Shown: positions 7,367-15,230 of the stretch, piece after piece
How positions within the stretch are numbered: the first letter of the stretch is position 1
Layout: each line of letters opens with the position of its first letter
Origin: Pseudomonadota bacterium
GTDB lineage: Bacteria > Desulfobacterota > Desulfovibrionia > Desulfovibrionales > Desulfovibrionaceae
DNA length: 52,343 bases
Assembly (NCBI GenBank): GCA_023399375.1
Contig: JAEWPX010000167.1
Span: 1-52,343 of the forward strand
Reading direction: 5' to 3'
The notes under the pieces: model-generated
Databases searched by the model: none
What the model was told of the DNA's origin: nothing
The model's input: only the letters and a program-made list of their open reading frames with translations
Position numbers and translations under genes: made by a program

Positions 7367-8030
7367 GCAGGCTGTATCCCGCGCCCCGGATCGTGGCGAG
7401 CAGGGGTTTGTCGTGGCCCTTGTCGATCTTCTGGCGCAGCCGGCTGATGTGCACGTCGATGACGTTGGTCTGCGGGTCGAAGGAATAGTCCCAGACGTTT
7501 TCGAGCAGCATGGTGCGGGTGACCACGTGCCCGGCGTGGCGCATGAGGTATTCGAGCAGGGCGAATTCCTTGGGCTTGAGTTCGATGGGCTTGCCGGCGC
7601 GCTTGACCGTGCGCGCCACGAGATCCATCTCCAGGTCCGCGAGCTTGAGCGTGGTGTCCGGCGGGTCGGCCCTGCCCCGGCGCAACAGCGCCTCCAGGCG
7701 GGCGAGCAGTTCCGCGAAGGCGTAGGGCTTGACCAGGTAGTCGTCGCCGCCGGCCCGCAGTCCCTTGACCCGGTCGTCCACGTCGCCGAGCGCCGAAAGG
7801 ATGAGCACCGGCGCGTGGTTGCCGGCCGAACGCATGGTGCGCACGATGGTCAGTCCGTCCACGCCCGGCAGCATGCGGTCCACGATGACCGCGTCGTAGC
7901 TTTCCGCGGCCACGCGGTACAGGGCTTCGCGCCCGTCGGCCACATGGTCGGCGACGTAGCCGGATTCCTTGAGCCCCTTGACCATGTAGGCCGCGGCTTC
8001 CAGGTCGTCTTCCACGAGCAGCAGGCGCAT
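7353..8030 (-). CDS. OmpR/PhoB-family response regulator
   Basis: 225 residues. The N-terminal receiver (1-120) has acidic pocket ED at 7-9, phospho-acceptor Asp51 in VIVDRMLPG and Lys in LVKPYAF. The C-terminal winged-helix DNA-binding domain (about 128-222) shows ELKPKEFALLEYLM, TNVIDVHISRLRQKI and a final IRGAGYSL. The ATG at 8030 is preceded by AAAGGAGG. It lies first in a two-gene operon with the kinase that overlaps its 3' end, so it is very likely that kinase's substrate. The hybrid kinase gene ends only 13 bases upstream on the same strand, so read-through is possible. Confidence 0.95.
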   Translation of the reverse strand: MRLLLVEDDLEAAAYMVKGLKESGYVADHVADGREALYRVAAESYDAVIVDRMLPGVDGLTIVRTMRSAGNHAPVLILSALGDVDDRVKGLRAGGDDYLVKPYAFAELLARLEALLRRGRADPPDTTLKLADLEMDLVARTVKRAGKPIELKPKEFALLEYLMRHAGHVVTRTMLLENVWDYSFDPQTNVIDVHISRLRQKIDKGHDKPLLATIRGAGYSLRDSN

Positions 8031-8043
8031 GCCGGCCTCCTTT

Positions 8044-10167
8044 TCAGGTCGCGTCGGGCGGTTTTGGGCCGCCTTCCGCCGCAGCGGCCCCCCGGGCAGC
8101 CGCCCGGGCCAGGGCGGCGGTGAGTTCGCGCATGTCGATGGGCTTGGACACGTAGTCGTCGAAGCCCGCCGCGAGCATCCGCTCCCGGTAGCCCTTGACC
8201 GCATGGGCGGTCAGCGCCACCACGGGCACGGCCGCGGCCGGGCCGAACGTCGCGGCGTCGCGCAGCATGCCGAGCGTCTCCAGGCCGTTTAAGCCCGGCA
8301 TCTCCACGTCCATGAGCACGCAGTCATAGGACGTTTCCCGCAGTATTTCCAGGGCCGCCTGGCCGGAATCCACGGCCGTGACGGCATGCCCGCGCCGTTC
8401 GAGCAGTCGCTTGGCCACGAGCTGGTTGATGGCGTTGTCCTCGACCAACAGGATATGCATGGCCGGGCCGTCGGCAGCCTCGGCGTCGAGCACGGCCGAA
8501 GGCTCCACGGCCCGGGTCGCCTGCTCCAGCATGACGGTGAAAAAAAACGTGCTGCCCGCGTCGGGCGCGGATTCGACCCACAGCCTGCCGCCCATCAGGG
8601 CGACGAGGCTTTTGCAGATGGAAAGCCCGAGCCCCGTGCCGCCCGCGCCGCGGGTGAGGCTGCCGTCGAGCTGGGTGAAGGCGTCGAAAATGCGGCGGTG
8701 CTTGTCGGCGGGGATGCCGACGCCGTCGTCGGATACGGCGAAAAGCAGGCACACGGAGGGGGCCTCCGGTCGTTCCAGGGGGCATTGCAGGGGAGGCGCG
8801 GTCTCCACGCGCACGCGCACCCCGCCGTCGCTCGAGAATTTGATGCCGTTGGAGACCAGGTTGCCCACGACCTGGAACAGACGGCCCGGGTCGCCGCGCA
8901 GCGCGTCGGGCACGTCCGGGGCGATGCCCAGGGAGAGGGCGACGCCCCGGCGGGAGGCCTGCTGGCGAAACAGGCGCAGGCAGCGGTCCAGGGTGGCCGA
9001 AAGGGAGAAGGGTTCGCGGACGAGTTCCAGCCGGCCGGCCTCGATGCGGGAAAAATCCAGGATGTCGTTGATGATGTCGAGCAGCGACAGGGCCGACTGG
9101 CGGGCCAGGTCGAGGTATTCGCGCTGCTCGGGGGAAAGTTCGGTTTGCAGGGCCAGCTCGGTCATGCCCATGATGCCGTTTATCGGCGTGCGGATCTCGT
9201 GGCTCATGGTGGCCAGGAATTCCGATTTGGCCTTGCTCGCGGCCTCCGCCCCCTCCATGGCGCGGGTGAGGCGTTCGCGGGTGCGCATGAGTTCGGTTAC
9301 GTCCACCATGGCCTCGATGATGGCGGGCTCGTCGGGGAGCTTGCAGGCGGTCTTGTACATGACGCGCCGGCCGGAAAGGGTCATGACCGCGCACTCCCGG
9401 TCGCGCACGATGCCGGTGTCGGCGCGCAGGGCCGGGCAGGTTTCCTTGTTGCACAGATACGTCTTGCACGAGCGGCCGGTGGCGTCGTTGCCGAACAGGG
9501 CCGCGGCGGCTGGATTCTGGTATTCGAGGATGCGGTCGCCGTCCGGGGCCACGCGCACCTTGACGATGGGGATGGGCGCATTGGCGAGCACGGTTTCCAG
9601 GTTCCGGCGGGCGTGCGTTTCCCTGGTGACGTCGGTTGCCGTCAGCCAGACCCGGGCCGGGCCGGAGGCGTCCGCGGGGGCGCGTGGCTCGGCGAGGACC
9701 GACGCATGCAGGCTGCCGCCGCCCGGTCGCAGGAGCCGCAGTTCCAGGGTGGCGGGGTTGCCGGAAGCGAGGATGCGGGCGATACGGTCGCGGAAGGCGG
9801 CCTGTTCCTCCCGGAGGACGACCGCCGTGAAGGGCGTCCCGGCCATGTCCCCGGCCTCGCGTCCGAGCAGGGCCGCGGCCTTGCGGTTGGCCTCGAGGAT
9901 GACGCCGTCGGCGTCCAGGGTGAAATAGGCGGCCGGCGCGAAGTCGTAGAGGCGGACGTTGCGTTCCCGCGTCTCGTCCAGTTCGGCCCGGACCCGGCGC
10001 AGGGCGTCGTTTTGCCGCTCGAGCGCGGCCTGGCTTTCGTGCAGTTCGCGGCGCAATCGGGCCAATTCGCCGGGGGGGGATTCTCCCGGCGCGGCCGCGC
10101 CGGCCGCGGACGCGGCCTCAGGGCGCGTGCGGTCGTTCCTGTCTTCGAAGCCTGGGCCGTCGGCCAT
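8044..10167 (-). CDS. Hybrid histidine kinase with PAS domains and receiver
   Basis: 707 residues without a clear membrane segment, so probably cytoplasmic. A coiled coil (about 34-70) is followed by a PAS domain (about 73-185) and a second PAS (about 188-297) carrying the Cys series CKTYLCNKETCP plus Cys259. HisKA follows with SHEIRTPINGIMG (His323), then an ATPase domain with NLVSNGIKFS, DDGVGIP and GTGLGLSI. The C-terminal receiver contains VLMDVEMPGLNGLETL and ends DDYVSKPIDMRELTAAL. GGAGG precedes the ATG. It is divergent from a periplasmic binding protein gene, a possible partner. The Cys cluster could be redox- or metal-sensitive (inference); similar CP motifs are frequent in PAS domains. 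Confidence 0.9.
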   Translation of the reverse strand: MADGPGFEDRNDRTRPEAASAAGAAAPGESPPGELARLRRELHESQAALERQNDALRRVRAELDETRERNVRLYDFAPAAYFTLDADGVILEANRKAAALLGREAGDMAGTPFTAVVLREEQAAFRDRIARILASGNPATLELRLLRPGGGSLHASVLAEPRAPADASGPARVWLTATDVTRETHARRNLETVLANAPIPIVKVRVAPDGDRILEYQNPAAAALFGNDATGRSCKTYLCNKETCPALRADTGIVRDRECAVMTLSGRRVMYKTACKLPDEPAIIEAMVDVTELMRTRERLTRAMEGAEAASKAKSEFLATMSHEIRTPINGIMGMTELALQTELSPEQREYLDLARQSALSLLDIINDILDFSRIEAGRLELVREPFSLSATLDRCLRLFRQQASRRGVALSLGIAPDVPDALRGDPGRLFQVVGNLVSNGIKFSSDGGVRVRVETAPPLQCPLERPEAPSVCLLFAVSDDGVGIPADKHRRIFDAFTQLDGSLTRGAGGTGLGLSICKSLVALMGGRLWVESAPDAGSTFFFTVMLEQATRAVEPSAVLDAEAADGPAMHILLVEDNAINQLVAKRLLERRGHAVTAVDSGQAALEILRETSYDCVLMDVEMPGLNGLETLGMLRDAATFGPAAAVPVVALTAHAVKGYRERMLAAGFDDYVSKPIDMRELTAALARAAARGAAAAEGGPKPPDAT

Positions 10168-10368
10168 GCGGATTCCTCCGGGCACTGCGAATATTGTCCG
10201 GGTGCGGACGCGCCCCAATTTCATAGAACAAGGGGAGGGTTGTTGGAAAGTGCCCCGGGGGGGCTTCGCGGCAGGCGGCCGGTTTTCTTTTGCCGGGCAA
10301 GAAGGTATGGACGGGAAGGCGCGGCATGCGCCCATCCCCGGACGGCTGTCCGGGCCCAAGGAGCGGAC

Positions 10369-11658
10369 ATGAAAGTGCTGGCGACGGATGGCAAGGGGCG
10401 TTTGACCGCAGCCGCGGGACGCGGGTTTGCGGCGGCGTGCGCCTCCCTGGCGGTGGTTCTGGCGCTTTGCGGCGCGGCCGCAGCGCAAAAGGCGGGAAAC
10501 TACGCCTTCGGCGCGCTGCTGCCCCTGTCCGGGGCTCTGGCCGAGCGGGGCAAGACCTCCAAGACGGCCCTGGAACTCGCCCAGGCCGACATCAACGCCT
10601 ACCTGGCCGCGAGCGGCTACGGCGGACAGGTGAGCTTCGCCGTGGAAAATACGGGCAGCTCCCCCCAGGAGGCACTGGAAAAGCTCAAGGCCCTGGCTTC
10701 CCGGGGCATCCGCGTGGTCGTCGGCCCCTACGACGACGACGCCGTCGAGGCCTGCCTGGATTTCGCCGACAAGAACAACATCCTGCTCGTCAGCCAAGGC
10801 AGTTCCCGGCCGTCCCTGGCGAAAAAGGGCGACAACCTCTTCCGCTTCTCGCCTTCGGACACCTACCAGGCCGAGGCCGTGACCAGCCTCATGCGCCAGG
10901 AGGGCGTGGCCGTGGTCGTGCCCCTGTGGCGCGGCGACCGCACGGGCGACGATCTGACGGTGCACGTCAAGGCGCGGTTCAAGCAGCTTGGCGGCACGGT
11001 CATGCCGGGCTCCCGCTTCTCCCAGGACCGCAAGGATTTCGCGCCCATCCTCGACGATCTCTCCCGACAGCTGGCCCAGGCGCAGAAATCCGCCAAGGGC
11101 GGCAAGACGGCGATCTATTTCGCGGGTGGCGAGGAAATCGTGCCCATCCTCAAGGCGGCGTCCAAGCGGCCGGAACTGGCGGCGGTCCCCTGGTACGGCT
11201 GCGACGGCACGGCCATGTACGATCCCATCGCCAAGGACCCGGAGAGCGCGGCCTTCGCCATGAAAGTACGTCTGGCGAGCCCACGCTACGGCGAGGGCGG
11301 GGCCAACGTCTATTCGCTGACGGAAAAGCGTATCCAGGACAAGACCGACGTGTTCCCCGACACCCAGTCCCTGGCGGCCTACGACGCGGCCTGGGCGCTT
11401 TTCTTCACGGCGCAGGCCGTGGGCGGGGCCGGGGATTTCGCCCGGTTCAAGCAGTTTTTGCCGCAGGTGTGCGAGCGCATGTACGGCGTCACGGGCTGGC
11501 TCGCCTTAAACGAGCACGGCGACCGCCGCGAGGACTGGGACTTCGATTTCTGGGTGCTCGGCAACGAGGGCGGCAAGTATTTCTGGCAGAAGGCCGCGCG
11601 CTACCAGTTCGAACCGGGCACGGCCAAGGAGCTCTTCCTGGGGTCGGGAAAGCGCTGA
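10369..11658 (+). CDS. ABC-type amino-acid-like substrate-binding protein
   Basis: A 429-residue secreted periplasmic protein. A signal peptide spans about residues 1-39 (hydrophobic AAACASLAVVLALCGAAAA, cleavage after AAAQ). The mature part is a type I periplasmic-binding fold of the Leu/Ile/Val-binding class: GALLPLSGALAERGK at the start, VVGPYDDDAVEACL, LLVSQGSSRPSLA, and a late DTQSLAAYDAAWALF. No permease or ATPase genes lie nearby, so it may serve a distant transporter or present ligand to a sensor; the divergent hybrid kinase is a neighbour but lacks a periplasmic domain. AAGGAG precedes the ATG. Confidence 0.87.
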   Translation: MKVLATDGKGRLTAAAGRGFAAACASLAVVLALCGAAAAQKAGNYAFGALLPLSGALAERGKTSKTALELAQADINAYLAASGYGGQVSFAVENTGSSPQEALEKLKALASRGIRVVVGPYDDDAVEACLDFADKNNILLVSQGSSRPSLAKKGDNLFRFSPSDTYQAEAVTSLMRQEGVAVVVPLWRGDRTGDDLTVHVKARFKQLGGTVMPGSRFSQDRKDFAPILDDLSRQLAQAQKSAKGGKTAIYFAGGEEIVPILKAASKRPELAAVPWYGCDGTAMYDPIAKDPESAAFAMKVRLASPRYGEGGANVYSLTEKRIQDKTDVFPDTQSLAAYDAAWALFFTAQAVGGAGDFARFKQFLPQVCERMYGVTGWLALNEHGDRREDWDFDFWVLGNEGGKYFWQKAARYQFEPGTAKELFLGSGKR

Positions 11659-11691
11659 TCCCGCGCCGTCCGGCAGTGTCCGCAAGGGGCT

Positions 11692-13947
11692 TTACGCGCC
11701 CGGTCCGTCATCCGGCAGGCCGGGCGTTTGCATTGCGGCGGACGGGGCCGGGGAAAATTCCTCGGCGGGCAGGCTCAGCCAGACGTCCGTGCCTTCGCCC
11801 TCGCGGCTGGTCAGGCACAGGCTGCCTTCCATGAGCGCCGTGAGCCTGCGCGTGATGGCAAGGCCCAGGCCCAGGCCGCCGAAAAGCCGCGTGGAACTCG
11901 CGTCCTGCTGGGTGAACGGGGCGAAAACGGCTTCCAGCTGGGCCTCGGCAATGCCGATGCCCGTATCCCGGACATGGACCAGCAGGCGGCGGCGTGCGTC
12001 CGGACGCAGATTGTCCCGCGACGGCGACAGGAAAAGGCGCAGCGCGGCTTCGCCGTTCTCGGTGAAGCGCACGGCGTTGGACACGAGGTTGGCCATGACC
12101 TGGCCCAGGCGCGCCGGATCGCCGACCAGGCGCTCGGGCAGGTCCGGTGCCACGAAGACGCTCAGGGCGACGCCGCGCCTGCGGGCCGCGACCGCATAGC
12201 GTTCGACCGTCTCGGCGGCCAGGCGGCGCGGGTCGAAGGGCTGGCGGCGCAGGAGCACGCGCCCGGCTTCGAGGCTGGCGTAGTCGAGCATGGCCACGAT
12301 GACTTCGTGCAGGGTCTGCCCGGCGGCCAGGGCCTGGTCCAGGCCGGCCCGGGACAGGGGCGGCAGGGGCAGTTCGCGCAGGTGCTCCAGGATGCCGAGC
12401 ACGATGTTGAGCGGCGTGCGCATCTCGTGGGAGACCACGGCCAGGAATTCCGTCTTGGCCCGGCTGACGGCCTCCGCCGCCTTGCGCGCCCGGGAGAGCT
12501 CCTCGGCTCGTCGGCGTTCGGTGACGTCCATGGCCAGGCAGACCACGCCTTCTTTTCGTTCCCCCCGACCGCACAGCAGGGCCAGGGACACGAGCACGGG
12601 CACGCCGCGTCCGTCCTTGCGCACGAGCGTCTTTTCGATGCCGGAAATGCCGCCGCCGGCCAGCAGATCCTGGTTGGCGGCGCTGTCCAGAAAGGCGCGC
12701 AGCGCATCTCCCGGCGGGAAGAGCGCCGCCGCGGGCATGCCCGCGGCCTCGTCCGGCGCGTAGCCGAGCATGTCCCCCCCGGCCCGGTTGAGCATGGTCA
12801 CGCAGCCTTCCCGGTCCACTACCGCAAGGGCCTCGTTCATGTTGGCCAGGATGCTTTCCAAGGAGTGGTTGGCGCGGGTGAGCGCGTCGCGCGAGGCGGC
12901 GAGGTTCCCGGTCATGGCGTTGAAGGCCCGGGCCACTTCGCGCGCTTCGCTCGGGCCGTCCATGGGGGCGCGCACGCCCAGGTCGCCGTCCGCGGCCACC
13001 CGGACCGCTTCGGCCAGCCGGGCCATGGGCCGGGCGATGCCGCCGGTCCACCACATGGCCGCGACGGTGGACAGGAAGGCCGCCCCGGCCGCGATGGCGG
13101 CCACGAGCAGCCGCAGCCGCCCCATTTCCGCATCGATGGCCACTCGCCGCGGCAGGGCCACCAGGGCCGACAACCCGTATTTTCCCACGGGCGCGGCGGC
13201 GACGAGATGGGGTTGGCCGTCGAAATCCGCCTGGAGCGCCACCGGTCGCTGGCCGGCCAGGGCCTTGTCCAGGGCGGAACCCGCCGTGACCTTTTCGGGC
13301 AGGGCCGCAATGCCGTCGGTGAAAAGCAGCCGGCCCCCGGCGTCGGCCAGGACCGCGCCGCCGCCCTGGGTCAGGTGCAGGGCGAGCACGCCCTGGGCGA
13401 TGGCCGCCACGGGCTCGGCGGCCAGGATCGCGCCCATGGGGTCGCCGAACGGCGTGCGCGCGGCCAGGGCCAGGAAGAGCATGGGGCGGCCGCCTGCGCC
13501 GGCCGGACGCAGGCCGTGGGCGATGCGCCCCGGTTCGGCCAGGGCTGCGGCCACCACGGGATCGGCGGCCAGATTCTCGACCCGGTCCGTGTAGCCCGTG
13601 CCCGAGGCGGCGTACTCGCGCCGGCCCTGCGGGTTGACGTAGGTCAGGGCGGTGAACGTCGTACGGTAGCGGTCGAACAGCGCCTGAAGCTCGTGGTAGT
13701 TGTTCGTTTCGTGGAACTCGGCGAACTGGCGGCTCGACATGAGCAATTGTATGGCGAACTCGCCCTGCCTGGCCGTCAGGGCCGTTTCCCGGGCCAGGGA
13801 TTCTGCCAGCAGGCGGATTTTTTCCCGCTCCTTGTTTTCCAGGATGGAGGCGGCGACATGGAACACGCCGCCCCCAAGCGCCAGAGTCAAAAGGGCCACC
13901 AGCGCGAACTGGCCCAACAGCATCTGGTTCCTGAAGGAGCGCAGCAT
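11692..13947 (-). CDS. Cache/HAMP/PAS sensor histidine kinase
   Basis: 751 residues. A signal-anchor (about 10-35) is followed by a long periplasmic double-Cache-like sensor (about 36-275), a second membrane helix (about 278-300), HAMP (about 300-352), PAS (about 360-478) and HisKA with VVSHEMRTPLN (His507). The ATPase shows NLVSNAVRF, DTGIGI and GGLGLGLAIT. There is no receiver, so phosphate must go to a separate regulator. It is the last gene of an rnr-initiated chain and starts six bases after the stop of the PstS-like gene, suggesting joint expression and that the binding protein may present a ligand to this kinase (inference). Confidence 0.9.
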   Translation of the reverse strand: MLRSFRNQMLLGQFALVALLTLALGGGVFHVAASILENKEREKIRLLAESLARETALTARQGEFAIQLLMSSRQFAEFHETNNYHELQALFDRYRTTFTALTYVNPQGRREYAASGTGYTDRVENLAADPVVAAALAEPGRIAHGLRPAGAGGRPMLFLALAARTPFGDPMGAILAAEPVAAIAQGVLALHLTQGGGAVLADAGGRLLFTDGIAALPEKVTAGSALDKALAGQRPVALQADFDGQPHLVAAAPVGKYGLSALVALPRRVAIDAEMGRLRLLVAAIAAGAAFLSTVAAMWWTGGIARPMARLAEAVRVAADGDLGVRAPMDGPSEAREVARAFNAMTGNLAASRDALTRANHSLESILANMNEALAVVDREGCVTMLNRAGGDMLGYAPDEAAGMPAAALFPPGDALRAFLDSAANQDLLAGGGISGIEKTLVRKDGRGVPVLVSLALLCGRGERKEGVVCLAMDVTERRRAEELSRARKAAEAVSRAKTEFLAVVSHEMRTPLNIVLGILEHLRELPLPPLSRAGLDQALAAGQTLHEVIVAMLDYASLEAGRVLLRRQPFDPRRLAAETVERYAVAARRRGVALSVFVAPDLPERLVGDPARLGQVMANLVSNAVRFTENGEAALRLFLSPSRDNLRPDARRRLLVHVRDTGIGIAEAQLEAVFAPFTQQDASSTRLFGGLGLGLAITRRLTALMEGSLCLTSREGEGTDVWLSLPAEEFSPAPSAAMQTPGLPDDGPGA

Positions 13948-13953
13948 AGGGTG

Positions 13954-14811
13954 TCAGGGACTCGGCAGCGACACCGGCAGGGGCAGGCAGCCGTAGTTCG
14001 CCATGGCCGTGCGCGCGTCGGGCAGGGCCATGGCCTTGATGAAGTCGGCCGCGGCCGGGGAAAGGGGTGGTTTGTAGACCAGGGCGAAGGGGATGAAGAT
14101 CCCGTAGGTTCCACGGTTTACGTTTTCCGGCGTGGGCGCGACGCCGGAAATGGCCAGGGCCCTGAGCTTCGTCCCGGTCATGGCCGATTTCGCGAAATAC
14201 CCGATGGCTCCGGCGTTGTCGGCCGTCATGGCCACGGCTTCCGGCGTGGAGTAGGCGATGGCCTGCTCCCGGCAGCCCGGGTCCTCGAACCCGGCAATGG
14301 CGGCGTTAATGAGTACGCGCGAGGTCTCCGGGGTTTCGCGGCAGACCTTGCGGATGGGGCCGGCGGACGCGCCGAGGGCCGACCAATCCGCGACCTTGCC
14401 GGAAAAGACGTCGAGGATTTGCTCCTTGGTCAGGGATTCGACGCCGGTCACCGAGGGGTTGACGGCGAACACCAGCGGTGATCTGGCGAAGACGATTTCC
14501 GCGAGTCCCTGCGCCTTTTCCTCGTCGCGAAGGGGCCTTGCCGTGCGCGCCAGCTCGGCCTTGCCGGTGAGTACCGCCTTGATGCCGCCCGAGGTGCCGA
14601 TGGAGTCCGGCACCTCGATGCGCGTTTCGGGAAATTCGCGCATGTAGCGCGCGGCCAGGATGCGCAGCAGTTCCTCGCTGTCGCCGGTGCCGACGATGAC
14701 GAGGGGCGGCGCGTCCGCGGCCCGCGCCGGCGACGTGGCGCACGCGAGGCTGCAAAAGGCTGCGAGGACTGCGGCGAACAGGTTTCGACGGACTCTGGCA
14801 GGCGTTCTCAT
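13954..14811 (-). CDS. PstS-like periplasmic substrate-binding protein
   Basis: 285 residues with a signal peptide (about 1-32). The mature sequence has features of phosphate-binding-type class II proteins: GTGDSEELLRILA, SIGTSGGIKAVLTGKAELA, FARSPLVFAVNP and LTKEQILDVFSGKVADW. The ligand cannot be fixed from this: related proteins bind phosphate, other oxyanions or serve as sensor subunits. Its ATG overlaps the stop of the small membrane protein (ATGA at 14808-14811) and the kinase follows six bases after its end. No pst permease genes are nearby, favouring a sensory role. Confidence 0.85.
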   Translation of the reverse strand: MRTPARVRRNLFAAVLAAFCSLACATSPARAADAPPLVIVGTGDSEELLRILAARYMREFPETRIEVPDSIGTSGGIKAVLTGKAELARTARPLRDEEKAQGLAEIVFARSPLVFAVNPSVTGVESLTKEQILDVFSGKVADWSALGASAGPIRKVCRETPETSRVLINAAIAGFEDPGCREQAIAYSTPEAVAMTADNAGAIGYFAKSAMTGTKLRALAISGVAPTPENVNRGTYGIFIPFALVYKPPLSPAAADFIKAMALPDARTAMANYGCLPLPVSLPSP

Positions 14812-15230
14812 GCTTCCTCCGAAGCGGCGCGGCGCGGGGCGAGGAGGCTGCGGATCGTGGCCAGAAGGCCCCAGACCGCGGCCGTGGACGCCAGGGCGAA
14901 AGCGACGATCGCCGCGCGTTCCCGCTGCATGCCGGCCAGGGCGTCGGCGTAGCGCTTCGCCACGAAGCCGATGTCGAAGCGGTCGCCGAAGCGGGCCGTG
15001 TAGTCGGCCACGAGCTCCTGGTACTGGGCGTTCGGGTCCGGGCCGACGGGCGTGTCGTAGGGCCGCAGGTCCTTGTCCAGGGCGTTGGCCCACAAAAGGG
15101 CCAGACGCAGCCGGTCCTCGGCGAGCTTTTCGGGCGTGGGCCAGTCGCTTGCCGCCGCGCCTGCGGCCACGCACAGCCACAATGCCGCCAGGGCGGCGTA
15201 CGCTCCGTTTCGGCCGAAGCCCCGTTTCAT
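14808..15230 (-). CDS. Small periplasmic protein with C-terminal membrane anchor
   Basis: 140 residues I do not recognise. A signal peptide (about 1-27) precedes a helical periplasmic part (about 28-105, YADALAGMQRER near its end), a transmembrane helix (about 106-127, VAFALASTAAVWGLLATI) and a short cytoplasmic tail. It is coupled by ATGA overlaps to rnr upstream (15227-15230) and to the PstS-like gene downstream (14808-14811). Location between a binding protein and a sensor kinase suggests an accessory of that sensory complex, but this is inference. Confidence 0.75.
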   Translation of the reverse strand: MKRGFGRNGAYAALAALWLCVAAGAAASDWPTPEKLAEDRLRLALLWANALDKDLRPYDTPVGPDPNAQYQELVADYTARFGDRFDIGFVAKRYADALAGMQRERAAIVAFALASTAAVWGLLATIRSLLAPRRAASEEA

